Below are positions 16,896-28,114 of a DNA stretch of 64,000 nt, in pieces. The notes beneath the pieces were generated by a model, which was not told where the DNA came from, searched no databases, and was given only the letters and a program-made list of their open reading frames with translations. Source of the stretch: Pantoea rodasii (GTDB taxonomy: Bacteria; Pseudomonadota; Gammaproteobacteria; Enterobacterales; Enterobacteriaceae); assembly GCF_002095465.1 (NCBI RefSeq), contig NZ_MLFP01000017.1, positions 1 through 64,000 on the forward strand. Reading direction: 5' to 3'. The translations under genes and the position numbers were made by a program. The first letter of the stretch is position 1; each line of letters opens with the position of its first letter.

Positions 16896-17555
16896 ATGAA
16901 ATCCACCCGACAGCATGAAGCCTCCGGGCTGGGGGCCGCCTTAACCGGTGAGCAAGATTTTGGGTTACGCATCAAGACGATACGTCAGGTCCGTGAACTG
17001 ACGCTGGAGCAAGTTGCCGAGTTAAGTGGCGTATCGATCTCCACACTCTCGAAGATTGAGAAAGGTCAGGTATCGGCTTCGTTCGACACCATCGCCAAAA
17101 TTGCCAGTGCATTTGATTACTCGCTGGCGGAGTTATTTGCCGATGACCTGCCCGCACAATCCGTTGCAGCCACGGCGATTCAGGGCCGTCGCACCTATAC
17201 CCTGGCAGGCAAAGGTTTGTCGTTCACCAATCCCTATTTCCGCTATGAAGTTCACGCGGCGGAATTGTTGGTAAAGGGGATGATTCCGGTGGTGATGGGG
17301 ATAGAAACCCGCGAACTGCCGCCGCCCGAAGCCTGGTCACAGCATGCAGGTGAGGAGTTTATTTATGTGCTGTCGGGGGAAGTGATGCTGCATACGCAAC
17401 TGTATGCGCCATTACGACTGGCGCAGGGCGACAGTGCCTATATCGACAGCACCATGCGCCATACGTTTGTGCGACTCAGCGATGCTGCTGCCAGCTTGAT
17501 TTCGATTTGTCAGACGGAAACGTTGGATATCGAGGATTTAACGCGCGGGTCCTGA
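16896..17555 (+). CDS. XRE-cupin transcriptional regulator
   Basis: A 219-aa protein with an N-terminal HTH_3 domain (LTLEQVAELSGVSISTLSKIEKGQVSASFDT; helix-turn-helix around residues 35-60) and a C-terminal cupin barrel (GEEFIYVLSGEVML, HTFVRLSD). This architecture is common in regulators of amino-acid, polyamine or nitrile catabolism. It is transcribed away from the nitrilase operon and is its likely regulator, with the cupin sensing a pathway compound. AGGAGGA is found a few bases before the ATG. Confidence 0.88.
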   Translation: MKSTRQHEASGLGAALTGEQDFGLRIKTIRQVRELTLEQVAELSGVSISTLSKIEKGQVSASFDTIAKIASAFDYSLAELFADDLPAQSVAATAIQGRRTYTLAGKGLSFTNPYFRYEVHAAELLVKGMIPVVMGIETRELPPPEAWSQHAGEEFIYVLSGEVMLHTQLYAPLRLAQGDSAYIDSTMRHTFVRLSDAAASLISICQTETLDIEDLTRGS

Positions 17556-17627
17556 GGAAAGCATTCATGCAGCGACAGCAAACGCAGTAAACTGACCGCC
17601 GCTTAACTCATGAAAGGAACTTCAGCT

Positions 17628-18086
17628 ATGGCACGGGAACACCATTATCAGGTCACGGTTCGCTGGACCGGCAATCGCGGCACGGGCACCTCTTCTTACA
17701 CGGCTTACGACCGTAACAGCGAGATGCTGGCCGACGGCAAAAACACCGTGGCACTGAGCGCCGATCCGGCATTTCGTGGCGATGCCACGCGCTGGAATCC
17801 TGAAGAACTGCTGTTAGCTTCAGCATCTGCCTGCCACAAACTGTGGTATCTGCATCTGTGCGCCGACGCGGGCATTGTGGTGGAAACGTATGAAGATGCA
17901 GCGGAAGGCACTATGGTGGAAGGTGCGCGCGGTCGTTTCACGAATATAACGTTGAAACCCCACATTACGCTGCGCGATCCGGCTGATGCGGACCGCGCGC
18001 GTGAATTACATCATCAGGCACATAACGCCTGTTACGTGGCTAATTCACTCAACTTCCCGGTGAATTGCGAACCGACGTTTGCCTGA
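17628..18086 (+). CDS. OsmC/Ohr family peroxide-stress protein
   Basis: A 152-aa OsmC-like protein. ATG 17628 is preferred over 17610 because AAAGGAA lies nine bases upstream. Two reactive Cys sit in the expected places (LASASACHKLWYLHLC and the NACYVANS motif near the C-terminus), used for thiol-dependent hydroperoxide reduction in this family. It ends directly at the 3' end of the convergent cyclase gene with no gap. Confidence 0.82.
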   Translation: MAREHHYQVTVRWTGNRGTGTSSYTAYDRNSEMLADGKNTVALSADPAFRGDATRWNPEELLLASASACHKLWYLHLCADAGIVVETYEDAAEGTMVEGARGRFTNITLKPHITLRDPADADRARELHHQAHNACYVANSLNFPVNCEPTFA

Positions 18087-19171
18087 TTACGCTACGCCGG
18101 CCAGTGGCGGCTGAGGAGGCTGCCACAGCCGCACACCATTACGTCCGGCGCGTTTCACTTCATACAATGCTTCGTCTGCGTGGCGCAGCCAGTGGCGTAA
18201 CGACTCGGCATTCGATGCTGACGCAATACCAATACTTACTGAACAACGAAATTCTGCTGACGCCGGCAAGCGTACCTGCGCGATTTTCTCTTTGAGACGA
18301 TCGGCCAGGGCAACCACTGATTCATCGTTCGCATGATGCACAATCACGCCCAGCTCATCGCCGCCAAATCGCGCCGGGATGTCCTGCAAACCCACGTGAT
18401 TACGCAACAGCGCTGAAATCTCCGCCAGCAAAAAATCCCCTGCTTCATGACCCCAGGTATCATTCACTGATTTGAAGTAATCGAGATCCATCAGCAGTAG
18501 ATAACCGGCGCTGTCTCCACGGCGGGTGCTGAGGAATTCACTCTCAAGACGTCTCTCAAACAAACGGCGGTTGGGAATTTCCAGGCCAGGATCCATCAGC
18601 GCGATACGTTCCAGCTCGCGATTTCGCTTGCGCAGTTGCCAGGTTAGATTGTACGAGGTGACGCTTAAGACCAGCATGTAGCAGGTTGCCAGCGGCAACG
18701 TCAGCCAGACGGTTTGCGCACTGAATGCGAGATGAACGTCCGCACCATCCACCAGCCAGACCATCACAAAGGCACAGAGGAAAGCCTGCATAGCAGCAAT
18801 TAACTGCGCTGCACCTCCTGCTGCGTAGCGATCTGACGCCAGCACCGCCATGATCACAAAAGACGGCATGGGACTCAGCGCCATTAGTGCCACCCATATC
18901 CCGCCAAATGCCGCATCCAGGGTGAGGTTATTTCGTTCGGTGCCAGTCGGATCTTCGGCACGCAAAGCGCGACGACACGCCAGCCACGGCCAGATAAACG
19001 CATTAACAAACAACAGGGCGCAGAACCCTACTCCGCGATCCGTTCCATCAAAACAGAAAGGATCGGGAAGAAACATAAAATCGTGCCGAGCTGGCGCATG
19101 ATAAACATACGACGGATGAAGCGCTCCGAACGCCGCTTCAGGTGGCTATCATCAGGTGAGTAATAATTCAT
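18087..19171 (-). pseudogene. MASE2-GGDEF diguanylate cyclase, DgcC/AdrA-like, frameshifted
   Basis: ATG 19171 gives the start expected for an AdrA/DgcC MASE2 sensor (RRMFIMRQLGTILCFFPIL, then SVLMER). The frame then breaks near 19020-19035 and continues one base off with ALLFVNAFIWPWLACRRALR, several membrane spans and a GGDEF domain ending at 18087. A single missing base restores about 361 aa. The active-site motif reads GGDEL instead of GGDEF, the catalytic Asp/Glu pair is present, and no RxxD inhibitory site is seen just upstream. The enzyme would make cyclic di-GMP, in DgcC's case for cellulose control. Confidence 0.75.
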
Positions 19172-19447
19172 TCACGGGGAAGTATCAGATCGACAAGAAT
19201 TGCAGTTTAACGGGAAAAAGGCGGAGCGCGTCGTAATATTTTAAGAATATTTACCTTGCAGTGAGACAATAGTGCAAAAAGACCCCACTCTGCCGAAAAG
19301 TCCGACAGCCTGATGCCTAAAAACTTCCCTTGCCGATTAAAACTATGAACTGACAGTGGTTTTTAGTACTTCGCTGCCAATATGAGTTGTCACTGCTTTG
19401 GCTTAAACGCAGGATGTTTAAAGCCTATCCGATAAAAGGAATACCTG

Positions 19448-20718
19448 ATGTCTTCAGCGGTCCCCCTTTCTGCGGCACATAAACGCGTGCTCATCGCCGG
19501 TTCTGTCGGCAATTTCATTGAATGGTATGAATTTGCCGTTTACGGTTTTATGGCCACGCTGATTGCTAAAAACTTCTTCCAGTTGGAGGGCGAAAGCGCC
19601 ATCACCAGTTTGATTCTCACCTACGCGGCTTTTGCCATCGCCTTCTTTTTCCGCCCGCTTGGCGCAATATTGTTTGGCAGGCTGGGCGACCGCTATGGGC
19701 GTAAACCGATACTGGTTGCTGTATTGGTGTTGATGACGCTCGCCACCGTCGCGATTGGATTGGTGCCGGTCTACGCATCGATCGGCATTGCTGCACCGTT
19801 GCTGATCACTGCGTTGCGTATCCTGCAGGGGTTGTTTGCCGGAGGCGAATATGGCGGTGCGGTATCGCTGATGACGGAATTTGCGCCGCCGGGAAAACGC
19901 GGATTTTACGGCGCCTGGCAGTCTCTGACCGTGGCATTTGGATTACTGGCCGGCGTGGCAGTTTTGCCATTGCTCATCGGTGACGCAGCGATGAGTGACT
20001 GGGGCTGGCGCATCCCATTCCTGCTGGCGTTGCCGCTCGGGGCGGTTGCACTGTGGTTACGTTCGGGACTGGAAGAGTCACCGCAGTTTGAACAGGCAAA
20101 ACAGATAAGGCAGAAAGCGCACCGCTCAGCGCCACCGTGCGCGCCATTGTGCTGGGCATTGGACGACTGATGGTGTGGTCAGCGGCGGGCTATACCTATC
20201 TGGTGATTATGCCGACCTATCTGCAAGCCGCGCTGCACACCGGCTTCAACCAGGCGCTGCTGATTGCTGTCATCTCTAACCTCGGTTTCGCGGCCACCAT
20301 CCTGCCCGCAGGCATTATCAGCGATCGGGTTGGCCGTCGCGCGGTGATGCTGGTGGCGACCTTCCTGTTACTGGTGCTGGCCTTCCCGCTGCTGAAAGTA
20401 TTGCAGGATCCGCAAAACGGGATGCTGATTAAAGCGGCGGTGGTGTTTGTGGCCGGTGCATTAGTCGGCATGCTCGCAGGTCCGGGTCCCGCGATGCTGG
20501 CGGAGATGTTCCCGACGCGCGTGCGCTATACCGGACTCGGGTTGGCTTACTCGCTATCAAATGCGCTGTTTTCCGGCTGTGCGGGGCTGATTATTACCGG
20601 ACTGATGAAGCAGACGGGCAATGCCGATATTCCGGCGTGGTATGTGATGGGCACGGCACTGGTGAGTTTCGTGGCGCTGTTAACGTTGAATAAAGACGAT
20701 CATCGCAGGCCGTTATAA
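19448..20718 (+). pseudogene. MHS-family MFS symporter, frameshifted
   Basis: ATG 19448 with AAAAGGA upstream opens a metabolite:H+ symporter (SVGNFIEWYEFAVYGF, GRLGDRYGRKP, LQGLFAGGEYGG are typical of ProP/ShiA/KgtP relatives). The frame is lost near 20095-20110 and continues one base off (TDKAESAPLSATVRAIVLG) to the stop at 20718. One A lost from an A run (20096-20100) explains it, giving about 424 aa with 12 spans. It precedes a GntR/UTRA regulator by two bases and probably imports an organic acid. Confidence 0.78.
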
Positions 20719-20720
20719 CC

Positions 20721-21435
20721 ATGAAGAAAAGGGAATTTATTACGCAGGATCTGCTGAGCAAGATCTACCAGACTGCCAGCGAGCCTTTGCATAAACTGCC
20801 AGCGGAGCGCGAGCTGGCAGAAGAGTATGGCGTATCACGCTATACGATCCGCGAAGCATTAAAGAAGCTGGTGAGTATTGGCATCATTCATATTGTGCAG
20901 GGTTCAGGGATTTATATCAGCGAAAATGCCCGAAGCAATCCGCTTGTTTATAACTCGATTACTGAAAAACGTTTTGACCAGATGCGCTACCAGCTGCTCA
21001 ATTTGCATAAGCGGTTGCCTGATAAAGAACAGCAACAGGTATTTGGTATCGATGACACTGCCTGGCTGTGGTATTTCTGCCGACTGCGTTATGTCGAGGA
21101 ACGCTGTACGCAAATTGAGACCTCATGCTTGCCACTGGCGCGTTTTCCCGATCTTAACCAACGTGTGATTGAAAGCTCTTTGCAACGCTATGTCGTGGCT
21201 AAAGGCTTTATCCCTTCACACTTCCTGACGCATTATCAGGCCGTGAACGTGGATAAAGTGCAGGCGGCACAACTCGGTTGTAAGCGTGGCACCGCTGCAA
21301 TGAAAATCACCAATCGCGGGATCTTAACGGGGGGGGGAAGTGTGGGTGCAGAGCGAAGTGATCGATATCCACTACGAATGCACCTACGTTACGCCGTTCA
21401 ACGCCGATAATCTGCGCTTTCGCAGTGGAGATTAA
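20721..21435 (+). pseudogene. GntR/UTRA regulator with G9 tract frameshift near the 3' end
   Basis: The N-terminal winged HTH of the GntR-HutC subfamily (KLPAERELAEEYGVSRYTIREALKKL) is followed by a UTRA ligand domain. At 21329-21337 a run of nine G puts the end out of frame. With eight G the protein ends in EVWVQSEVIDIHYECTYV and stops at 21433-21435, which is the normal UTRA ending. The tract may be an assembly error or a variable homopolymer. It follows the symporter gene and faces the RspA-like gene, and may regulate both. Confidence 0.75.
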
Positions 21436-22631
21436 GGTGTGTGGATGGCGCCATTTGGCAGCCGACTCTGCGTCCACTCGTGGGCGCGATAGACCACGGG
21501 AAATTGTGCCAGCGCCGCTTCATCGACCTGAATGCCAATGCCGGGACGATTAACAGGATACATATAACCGCCCTCTGCCTGTAACGCATTCGGAAACACC
21601 GCCAGCGTGTTTTGTTGTGGCGGAATAAATTCCTGAATCGCCGCATTATGAAGATGGATATTGAGGTGCGTATTAACGGCAACGCCTACAGGGGTCATAT
21701 CTGGCGGTCCATGCCATGCCAGACGCACACCAAATGCCTGGCATAACACGGCCAGTTTAAGTGCAGGGGTAATGCCGCCAATTTGTGACACATGGCAGCG
21801 GATAAAATCGATTTGTCGATTAACAATCAGATCATGCCACTCAGCAGGATTGTTAAATAACTCTCCCAGCGCCAGCGGCACGCTGCTGTGGGCACGGATT
21901 TGCGCCAACCAGCCACTCTGTTGCGGTGACACAATATCTTCCAAAAACCATGGCTGATAGGGCTCCAGCGCTTTCGCCAGTTGGATCGCCTGCTGCGGGA
22001 ACAGCCGTTCGTGCACATCATGCAGGATGTGAAAACGCTGACCGTATTTTTCACGTAACGCTTTGAACATGGCGATGGTGTTCGCTATATATTCATCCTG
22101 ATCGTAATAAGCGCCAGGCGTGGGCTCGCGCGTTTGATGCAGATCCTGTGGTGTACCACCATAAAAACCTAGCTGGCAGCGAATGTAGCGGTAACCTTGC
22201 TCTAGCAGCGCATCCACCTGTGGGAACAGTTCATCCATGCTCTCCCCCGCCGCATGGCTGTAGACTGGAATAGCATCTTTCGATTTGCCACCAAATAGTT
22301 GATAGAGCGGCATTTTCGCTAATTGAGCCTTAATATCCCAAAGGGCCATATCTACGCCCGCAATGGCGTTATTCATCACCGGACCATTTCGCCAGTAAGC
22401 GTTAACCTGCATCATCTGCCAGAGATCTTCAATATGGTTGCCGTCTCGGCCAATTAATAATGGTTTGAGATATTCATCCACCATGGTCTTCACCGCCAGC
22501 GGGCGCTGTTGAAAGGTCGCACAGCCATAGCCCACAATATTCTTGTCTGTGGTGACTTTAACCAACACTAAATTGTGTCGGTCTGGGCGGGTGATAAAAC
22601 ATTCTAGGTTAGTGATCACGGTGGGTGTCAT
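21432..22631 (-). CDS. Mandelate racemase/enolase superfamily dehydratase, RspA/ManD-like
   Basis: A 399-aa enolase-superfamily protein close to Escherichia coli RspA and the D-mannonate dehydratase family. Metal ligand regions are visible ([28 protein letters not shown]), as is the [14 protein letters not shown] segment. The family dehydrates sugar acids such as D-mannonate or D-gluconate, often slowly. It is the convergent neighbour of a GntR/UTRA regulator and divergent from a PTS permease, consistent with sugar-acid or hexose use, but substrate is not certain. Confidence 0.85.
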   Translation of the reverse strand: MTPTVITNLECFITRPDRHNLVLVKVTTDKNIVGYGCATFQQRPLAVKTMVDEYLKPLLIGRDGNHIEDLWQMMQVNAYWRNGPVMNNAIAGVDMALWDIKAQLAKMPLYQLFGGKSKDAIPVYSHAAGESMDELFPQVDALLEQGYRYIRCQLGFYGGTPQDLHQTREPTPGAYYDQDEYIANTIAMFKALREKYGQRFHILHDVHERLFPQQAIQLAKALEPYQPWFLEDIVSPQQSGWLAQIRAHSSVPLALGELFNNPAEWHDLIVNRQIDFIRCHVSQIGGITPALKLAVLCQAFGVRLAWHGPPDMTPVGVAVNTHLNIHLHNAAIQEFIPPQQNTLAVFPNALQAEGGYMYPVNRPGIGIQVDEAALAQFPVVYRAHEWTQSRLPNGAIHTP

Positions 22632-22797
22632 GGTCGCTCCTGACGGCTGAGTAAATAGCGAATTCTGCGACTATTATTTCCGCGCTTTCACTCTCATTTC
22701 CAGCCTTTTATTTCGGTCTGAAGGGGGGGATTAAAAAGCAATAAAACCTGACCAATTTATCTCTTGTGGGTAAATAAGGCCTCGTACGAATTGATTT

Positions 22798-22813
22798 TGT
22801 GAGTGGCATCACT
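22798..22813 (+). promoter_or_regulatory. CRP-like site upstream of the PTS gene
   Basis: TGTGA-GTGGCA-TCACT matches the CRP consensus TGTGA-N6-TCACA at nine of ten conserved positions. It lies about 90 bases before the PTS start, in the 22632-22902 non-coding gap between the divergent RspA-like and PTS genes, so it could serve either. Catabolite control of a PTS gene is expected biology; binding is inference. Confidence 0.65.
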
Positions 22814-22902
22814 TTTTATTGGTTTGTTTACTTGCATCACCTTCCCGTAGACTTTCCACCGCAATCACCTTGCCCATATCTGGGCCGAGAAGGAGCGGGA
22901 AA

Positions 22903-24270
22903 ATGAGTAACCCAACCATAATTGATACGCTAATTCATGCCGTTGGCGGTCGTGAAAATATAAATAAAGTTTGGCACTGTATGACCCGCCTGCGTTTTGA
23001 TTTAGTGGATGATGCGAAGATCAACCAACAAACCATTGCCCAGTTGCCAGGTGTGCTGGGTGCTCAGCTTCAAAGCGAGCAATTTCAGGTCATCATCGGC
23101 CCGCAGGTGGACCAATGGTATCAACAAATCAGTGGTGATGTAGCCGCTGCACCTCAACGTGAGCAGCCTGTCAAAGCGCAAAAAGGGCTTGTCTCGCTGT
23201 TTATGGATACCGTCTCTGGCGTGTTTGGTCCCATCGTGCCAGCCATTGCGGGTGCAGGGATGATCAAAGGTCTGTTGGCCGGTTTTATTGCCATGAATCT
23301 GCTATCAGCGAAAAGCGATACGGTGATGGTGATCGATCTGATAGCCAGTGGCGTGTTCTGGTTTCTGCCTTTTTTCCTCGCCGTTTCCGCCGCAAAAATG
23401 TTTAAGACCAATGAATATCTGGCCGTGGCTGTCGTGGCGTGTTTGATGTATCCCAGTTTAATTGATGCGGCAAAACAGCTGGCAAGTGGTGCTCCCGGTG
23501 CCGTGCAGGCTTATTGGTTTGCCGGTATTTTGCCTGTTTCGGTGTTTAACTACGCTTCAAGCGTCATACCGGTGATCTTCTCAGTGCTGGTATTGAGTTA
23601 TATCCACCGTGCGGTCGATCGCATCATGCCGCAGGTACTGAGAACTGTTTTCACCCCAACATTGACACTGTTCATCACCGCGCTCATTGCGTTAGTGGTG
23701 ATTGGCCCGATGGGTATCTGGTTAGGGAAAGGATTAGCGTGGTGTATTCAAGGGCTGTTTGACACCTCCTCAGTGCTAGCCGGTTTGATTGTCGGCGCTA
23801 TTCGCCCGGTAGCAATCCTGACCGGGATGCATCACGCCATGACGCCGATTACATTACAGAACTTCAGTGAACACGGTTATGACATGCTGATGCCGATGAT
23901 GTGTATGGCTAACATGGCTATTGCGGGGGCGACCTTTGCGATTTGGTTTCAGAATCGCCATCGTGATGACCGCACAGTGACGCTTTCCGCCGCGATTTCT
24001 GCGCTGCTCGGCATTACCGAACCTGCATTGTTTGGCGTGTTGACGCGTGAGAAGCGAGCTTTTATTGCTGCGACCATCGCCAGCAGCATAGCCTCGGCAT
24101 TTATCGCATTCTTTGGAGTGAGGTTGTTTGGCTACATCCTTTCCAGCATTTTTAGCTTGCCGGCGTACATTGGTCCCTGGTTCCCCTATGCCATTACCGG
24201 TGTGCTCATCTCGCTGATATTGTCATTTAGCCTGACGCTGATTCTGGTTAGGCGCCAACCTCAGGTTTGA
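22903..24270 (+). CDS. PTS system EIIBC component, glucose/sucrose superfamily
   Basis: A 455-aa permease from ATG 22903 (AAGGAG upstream; a longer frame from 22819 lacks a ribosome site). The EIIB domain carries the phosphorylated Cys26 in [13 protein letters not shown] follows with about ten spans and the HHAMTP and GITEPALFG motifs of sugar binding. There is no EIIA domain, so it depends on another one such as Crr. The MurP, sucrose and beta-glucoside branches look similar; the sugar cannot be named. The last 23 bases overlap the nominal chemoreceptor frame from the other strand. Confidence 0.85.
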   Translation: MSNPTIIDTLIHAVGGRENINKVWHCMTRLRFDLVDDAKINQQTIAQLPGVLGAQLQSEQFQVIIGPQVDQWYQQISGDVAAAPQREQPVKAQKGLVSLFMDTVSGVFGPIVPAIAGAGMIKGLLAGFIAMNLLSAKSDTVMVIDLIASGVFWFLPFFLAVSAAKMFKTNEYLAVAVVACLMYPSLIDAAKQLASGAPGAVQAYWFAGILPVSVFNYASSVIPVIFSVLVLSYIHRAVDRIMPQVLRTVFTPTLTLFITALIALVVIGPMGIWLGKGLAWCIQGLFDTSSVLAGLIVGAIRPVAILTGMHHAMTPITLQNFSEHGYDMLMPMMCMANMAIAGATFAIWFQNRHRDDRTVTLSAAISALLGITEPALFGVLTREKRAFIAATIASSIASAFIAFFGVRLFGYILSSIFSLPAYIGPWFPYAITGVLISLILSFSLTLILVRRQPQV

Positions 24271-24306
24271 TGCCACTTCCGTGCGCACTGAGTAAGGTAC
24301 AATCCA

Positions 24307-24326
24307 GGGCGGCCATCAGGCCGCCC
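24307..24326. terminator. GC-rich hairpin between convergent PTS and chemoreceptor genes
   Basis: A perfect 8-bp stem GGGCGGCC/GGCCGCCC with an ATCA loop. It lies beyond the corrected chemoreceptor stop (24342) and after the PTS stop (24270), where a shared terminator is expected. T runs are weak on both strands. Confidence 0.5.
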
Positions 24327-24341
24327 CATCTTTGAACAAAC

Positions 24342-26176
24342 TTACGCCCCGCGCCCTGCAAGCGGAACTGCGCGACCAGTCGTTCCAGCATCATCGCTTG
24401 TTCTTCCAGCGAATTGGCTGAGTGCGAAGATGCGCTGACCAGCGTAGCGTTTTGCTGGGTGGTGGTATCCAGCTCACCCACCGCACGGGCAATTTGTTCG
24501 ATGCCACGGCTTTGCTCATCCGATGCCGCTGAAATCTCTTCCATGATCTCATTCACGCGGGCAATGCTGCCGAGAATTTGGTCCATGGTTTCTCCGGCGC
24601 GCGCCACTTGCTGATGCCCATTACTGATGCGGCTGACCGATTCACTGATCAAGCGTTCAATATCCTTGGCTGCACCGGCACTGCGTTGAGCCAGATTACG
24701 CACTTCGCTCGCGACCACCGCAAAACCGCGCCCCTGCTCACCCGCACGCGCGGCTTCTACTGCGGCGTTCAGTGCCAGGATGTTGGTCTGGAAAGCAATG
24801 CTGTTAATGACGGCGGTTATGTCGGCGATTTTCTTCGAGCTGTCCGAGATTTCACCCATGGTGCTTACCACATCACGCACCGCTATCCCGCCACGGTTGG
24901 CGTTATTCGAGGCTTCCGCCGCAATCTGGCTGGCCTGACGTGCGTTGGCAGCGTTATTTTTCACTGTGGCCGTCAGTTGTTCCATGCTGGCAGCGGTTTC
25001 AACAACCGCTGCCGCCTGTTGCTCGGTGCGGGAGGACAAATCAAGGTTGCCCTGATTAATTGCACTCGCCGCCTGCGATACGCTGCTGACGCTGCTAAGC
25101 ACATCGCCAATCATGCTGCGTAACCGCTCGTTCATGCGTCCCATCGCCGAGGTCAGCTTGCCGAGTTCATCGTGTCGGTCAGTGGCAAAATGCGAGCTAA
25201 GATCGCCGCTGGCGATGCGCTCCGCCAGTTCCAGATTATGGAACACCGGACGGGTAATTTGACGAATGATGTACCACGCCACCAGCACGCCAAACAGAAT
25301 GGCAAATCCACCAATCAGCAGGGAAAGTGTGGCTGAACCGTTCGCCAGTTCATCATTACGCGCTTTCACTATGGTGATGATCTTTTTGATCGCCGCGCTG
25401 CTCTTGTCGCCCGCCACTTTGACCGTGTCTTCTGCGGTTCGCAGCTGACCATAGGTATCGGCAGCTTGCAGACTTAGATCTTTAAAACGTTCCGTATCCT
25501 GCCACAACGCGGTAAAGCCGCTCTGCTGTTCTGGTGGCAACTGAGCCAGTAGCGCTTTCATGCCCTGCTCAGCCTGCTGGAAATGTGTTTGCAATGTATT
25601 ACGTAAGGCATCCGACACATTGAATCGCAGCGCCCAGGCTTCTTCGCGCACGTTGCTGATGGCAAACAGCTGCTCGTAAATCTGGTTGGTCAGTTCAGGA
25701 TTGGTCACCGGTGTGCGGATCAACTGGGTGTAACGCGCAGTCATATCCTGCTGGCTGAGTGAATCAAGCTGGGCACGCTGGCTATTCAGTTGCTGAGTGG
25801 CTTGCGTCATCGCACCGATGCTGTTTTGGAAGCTGGCGAGATGAGTATCCAGTTCGTTCACCAGGCCGTGTGCCTGGTCTGTCCAGGAGAGTTTTTTGGC
25901 TTCGCTATTGAGCTGCTGCGCATGGGTCACATAATCGGCCATCACTTTGCCCGATTTGTCGTCACCATAAAGGTATTTGAGGCGGTTTATTTTGGCCTGA
26001 AACACTTCAATGTTGATGTCATAAATCAGGTTAGTTTTCTGATAGATGTCATGAATAGCGTTGAAGCGCTGCACGCTGATGCCGGTGGCTAACGCCACTA
26101 ACAGCAACACAATGCCAAATCCTGCTGACAATTTTCGGGTGATGCGTACATTACGTAAACGGGATACCAGCCCCAT
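24342..26176 (-). CDS. Methyl-accepting chemotaxis protein with helical periplasmic domain
   Basis: Chemoreceptor with an N-terminal membrane anchor, a long helical periplasmic sensor (about residues 40-280, resembling the HBM bimodular type), a second span, HAMP, and the conserved signalling hairpin ([28 protein letters not shown]). The literal frame runs on to 24248 and ends in an unusual 34-residue tail crossing the terminator hairpin. If one G is restored at 24347-24350 it ends LQGAGA and stop at 24342-24344, the usual ending, so I place the end there. Ligand is unknown. Confidence 0.85.
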
Positions 26177-26313
26177 GTTCCCTCTCCTGCGAATGTTGTT
26201 TTTGTAAGTTCTGCTAAGGGAGTTATCGGAGCGAAGCGGGATTTGTTTATTGTCGAGGTCACAAAAAAGAGATTACAGGATGTTATGCGCCGCCGGGCAG
26301 CGGCGTGAGCAGG

Positions 26314-26955
26314 TTATCGCGCGGACTGCGGGGCTAACTGGCTGATAAACAGGCCTGCGGCGCTCACCGCATCCACCGACACTTTCCCCAGCTGCTGACG
26401 AATGCTTTCACCTAGCGCAATCGTTGAAAAACCGGTGCAGGAGAAGGCGATCACTTCAACGCCTTCGCGATAGAGTGCATCGGCGCAGGCCAGCGCACTG
26501 GCGCGCCCTTCTGCACTTAACAAGTCTGTGGTGTTCAGCACCCCTTCCGGACGCGCGTATCGTACGGATTCACCTAGCAAATAACGGAAAGGGGCAGGAG
26601 CCGCCGCACCAATGCCCATCACGGCCACAGGACGTTTGAGCATGCGCGCAATACTCGCCGATGCCGAACCGGCGCTGATCACCGGAATCGATACGGCATC
26701 ACGCAATGCCGCAAGGCCAGGATCGGCGGCGCAGCTAAGAAACAGCGCGTTGCAGCCGTCGGCTTCCAGTTGCTTTCCGAGCACCACAATCTTAGGCACC
26801 GCCAGCGCTTCACTGGCATCATCGAAAATGCCTTTGTCCTGATCGGGAATCGCCCGGCTGATGGAGTTGATGCCATATTCCTGATGAATCAGCCGACCAT
26901 GCTCTTCGACAAAGTGCTGATCTGGATGGGTTAAGACGCGGATGATGCCTAGCAT
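26314..26955 (-). CDS. Asp/Glu/hydantoin racemase family protein
   Basis: A 213-aa cofactor-independent racemase-like protein. The two catalytic Cys are visible in SCAADPG and SCTGFST, in the two halves of the pseudo-symmetric fold. Hydantoin racemase and AroM-like members share this layout; the substrate cannot be told. It stands alone on the minus strand between the chemoreceptor and a LysR gene. Confidence 0.8.
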   Translation of the reverse strand: MLGIIRVLTHPDQHFVEEHGRLIHQEYGINSISRAIPDQDKGIFDDASEALAVPKIVVLGKQLEADGCNALFLSCAADPGLAALRDAVSIPVISAGSASASIARMLKRPVAVMGIGAAAPAPFRYLLGESVRYARPEGVLNTTDLLSAEGRASALACADALYREGVEVIAFSCTGFSTIALGESIRQQLGKVSVDAVSAAGLFISQLAPQSAR

Positions 26956-27091
26956 GACTCTGACTCCTGACCTGATGTTGGATGCTAATCAGCGACGAGC
27001 GGCCTGAAGCCGCAATGCGCAAACGTCATTTTTATTGTGGACTTAAATTGGCAGGTTTAAGCGCATGCGGCAAGGGATCTGTCAATGCGGT

Positions 27092-28003
27092 TCAAAGTGT
27101 GTCGCCCACTTGTTTGATTATCTGTCTTAGCCACTGATGAGCGGCGCTGTCCTGCGTTCGGCGGTGCCATAGCAAATCAAAGGGGATTGAAGGCAGCTCA
27201 AGCGGCGGTTCAAAGATGACGAATCGGTCCTGACGCGTGTAGGTGGTGGCGACGCGGCTGAGCACCGTCGCCACATAATTTGTGCCGGGCAGTAAATCAG
27301 GCACGGTAAACATCGTGGGTAACGTCAGGCTGATGTTGCGCGCCAACCCTTGCTCCCGCAGTTTTTGATCCACCAGTCCATAACGGTTGCCCTCCGGGGA
27401 GACAAGGAGGTGTGGCATTGCCAGAAATGCCTGCATGTTCATGTCTTCACGCGCGATGGGGTGATCGCTTGCCACCAGCGTGACAAAGCCATCGCGCAGC
27501 AGCGGTTGCGAAAGAATCCGGTTCTCGGCTTTGGTCGGCGGTACGCCAACCGCAATATCAATTTTCCCCGCATCCAGTAGCGCAACCACCTCATCACGAT
27601 CAATAAAGTAACGCACATGGATGGTGCAGTTCGGTGCCAGCGTCGCCAGCTTTTGGGTCAGCGCGGGCAACAACACGTGCAGCGGGTATTCGGTGAGGCC
27701 CAGCGTAAAGCTACGTTGTTTATCATTGGGATCAAACACTTCCGGCGGCTTCATTAGATGACGCACCTGCCCTAACGCATCGGCCACCGGTATCGCCATT
27801 TCCTGTGCTTTTACGGTGGGTAGTAACCCCTCCGCACTGCGGATAAACAAAGGATCATCAAAAACGCGTCGCAATCGAGCCAGCGCAGCACTCATGGCGG
27901 GTTGGCTCACGCCCGCCAGTGCCGCCGCTTTCGTCACGTTGCGCTCCAGCATTAAGGCGTTAAATGCCACCAGCAGATTGAGATCGAAACCATCGAAATT
28001 CAT
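27092..28003 (-). CDS. LysR family transcriptional regulator
   Basis: A 303-aa regulator with N-terminal winged HTH (FNALMLERNVTKAAALAGVSQPAMSAALARLR) of the NodD/LinR-like branch and a C-terminal substrate-binding effector domain. It is divergent from the SnoaL-like gene starting at 28115 and probably controls it from the gap between them. Confidence 0.88.
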   Translation of the reverse strand: MNFDGFDLNLLVAFNALMLERNVTKAAALAGVSQPAMSAALARLRRVFDDPLFIRSAEGLLPTVKAQEMAIPVADALGQVRHLMKPPEVFDPNDKQRSFTLGLTEYPLHVLLPALTQKLATLAPNCTIHVRYFIDRDEVVALLDAGKIDIAVGVPPTKAENRILSQPLLRDGFVTLVASDHPIAREDMNMQAFLAMPHLLVSPEGNRYGLVDQKLREQGLARNISLTLPTMFTVPDLLPGTNYVATVLSRVATTYTRQDRFVIFEPPLELPSIPFDLLWHRRTQDSAAHQWLRQIIKQVGDTL

Positions 28004-28114
28004 ATTTTGTATATTTCTCTATACCAATCATTTGTTGGATTGATAGTCGCAGCTTCGGGAATACTGCACAAGTCGGTGAGATGCACCGCTAACTCATTAA
28101 AGAAGGATTCCGCT

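Noticed and set aside
24248-24341. Extended C-terminus of the chemoreceptor overlapping the PTS gene
   Set aside because: The extra 34 residues cross a terminator hairpin and are out of frame with the normal ending; one missing G at 24347-24350 explains it.
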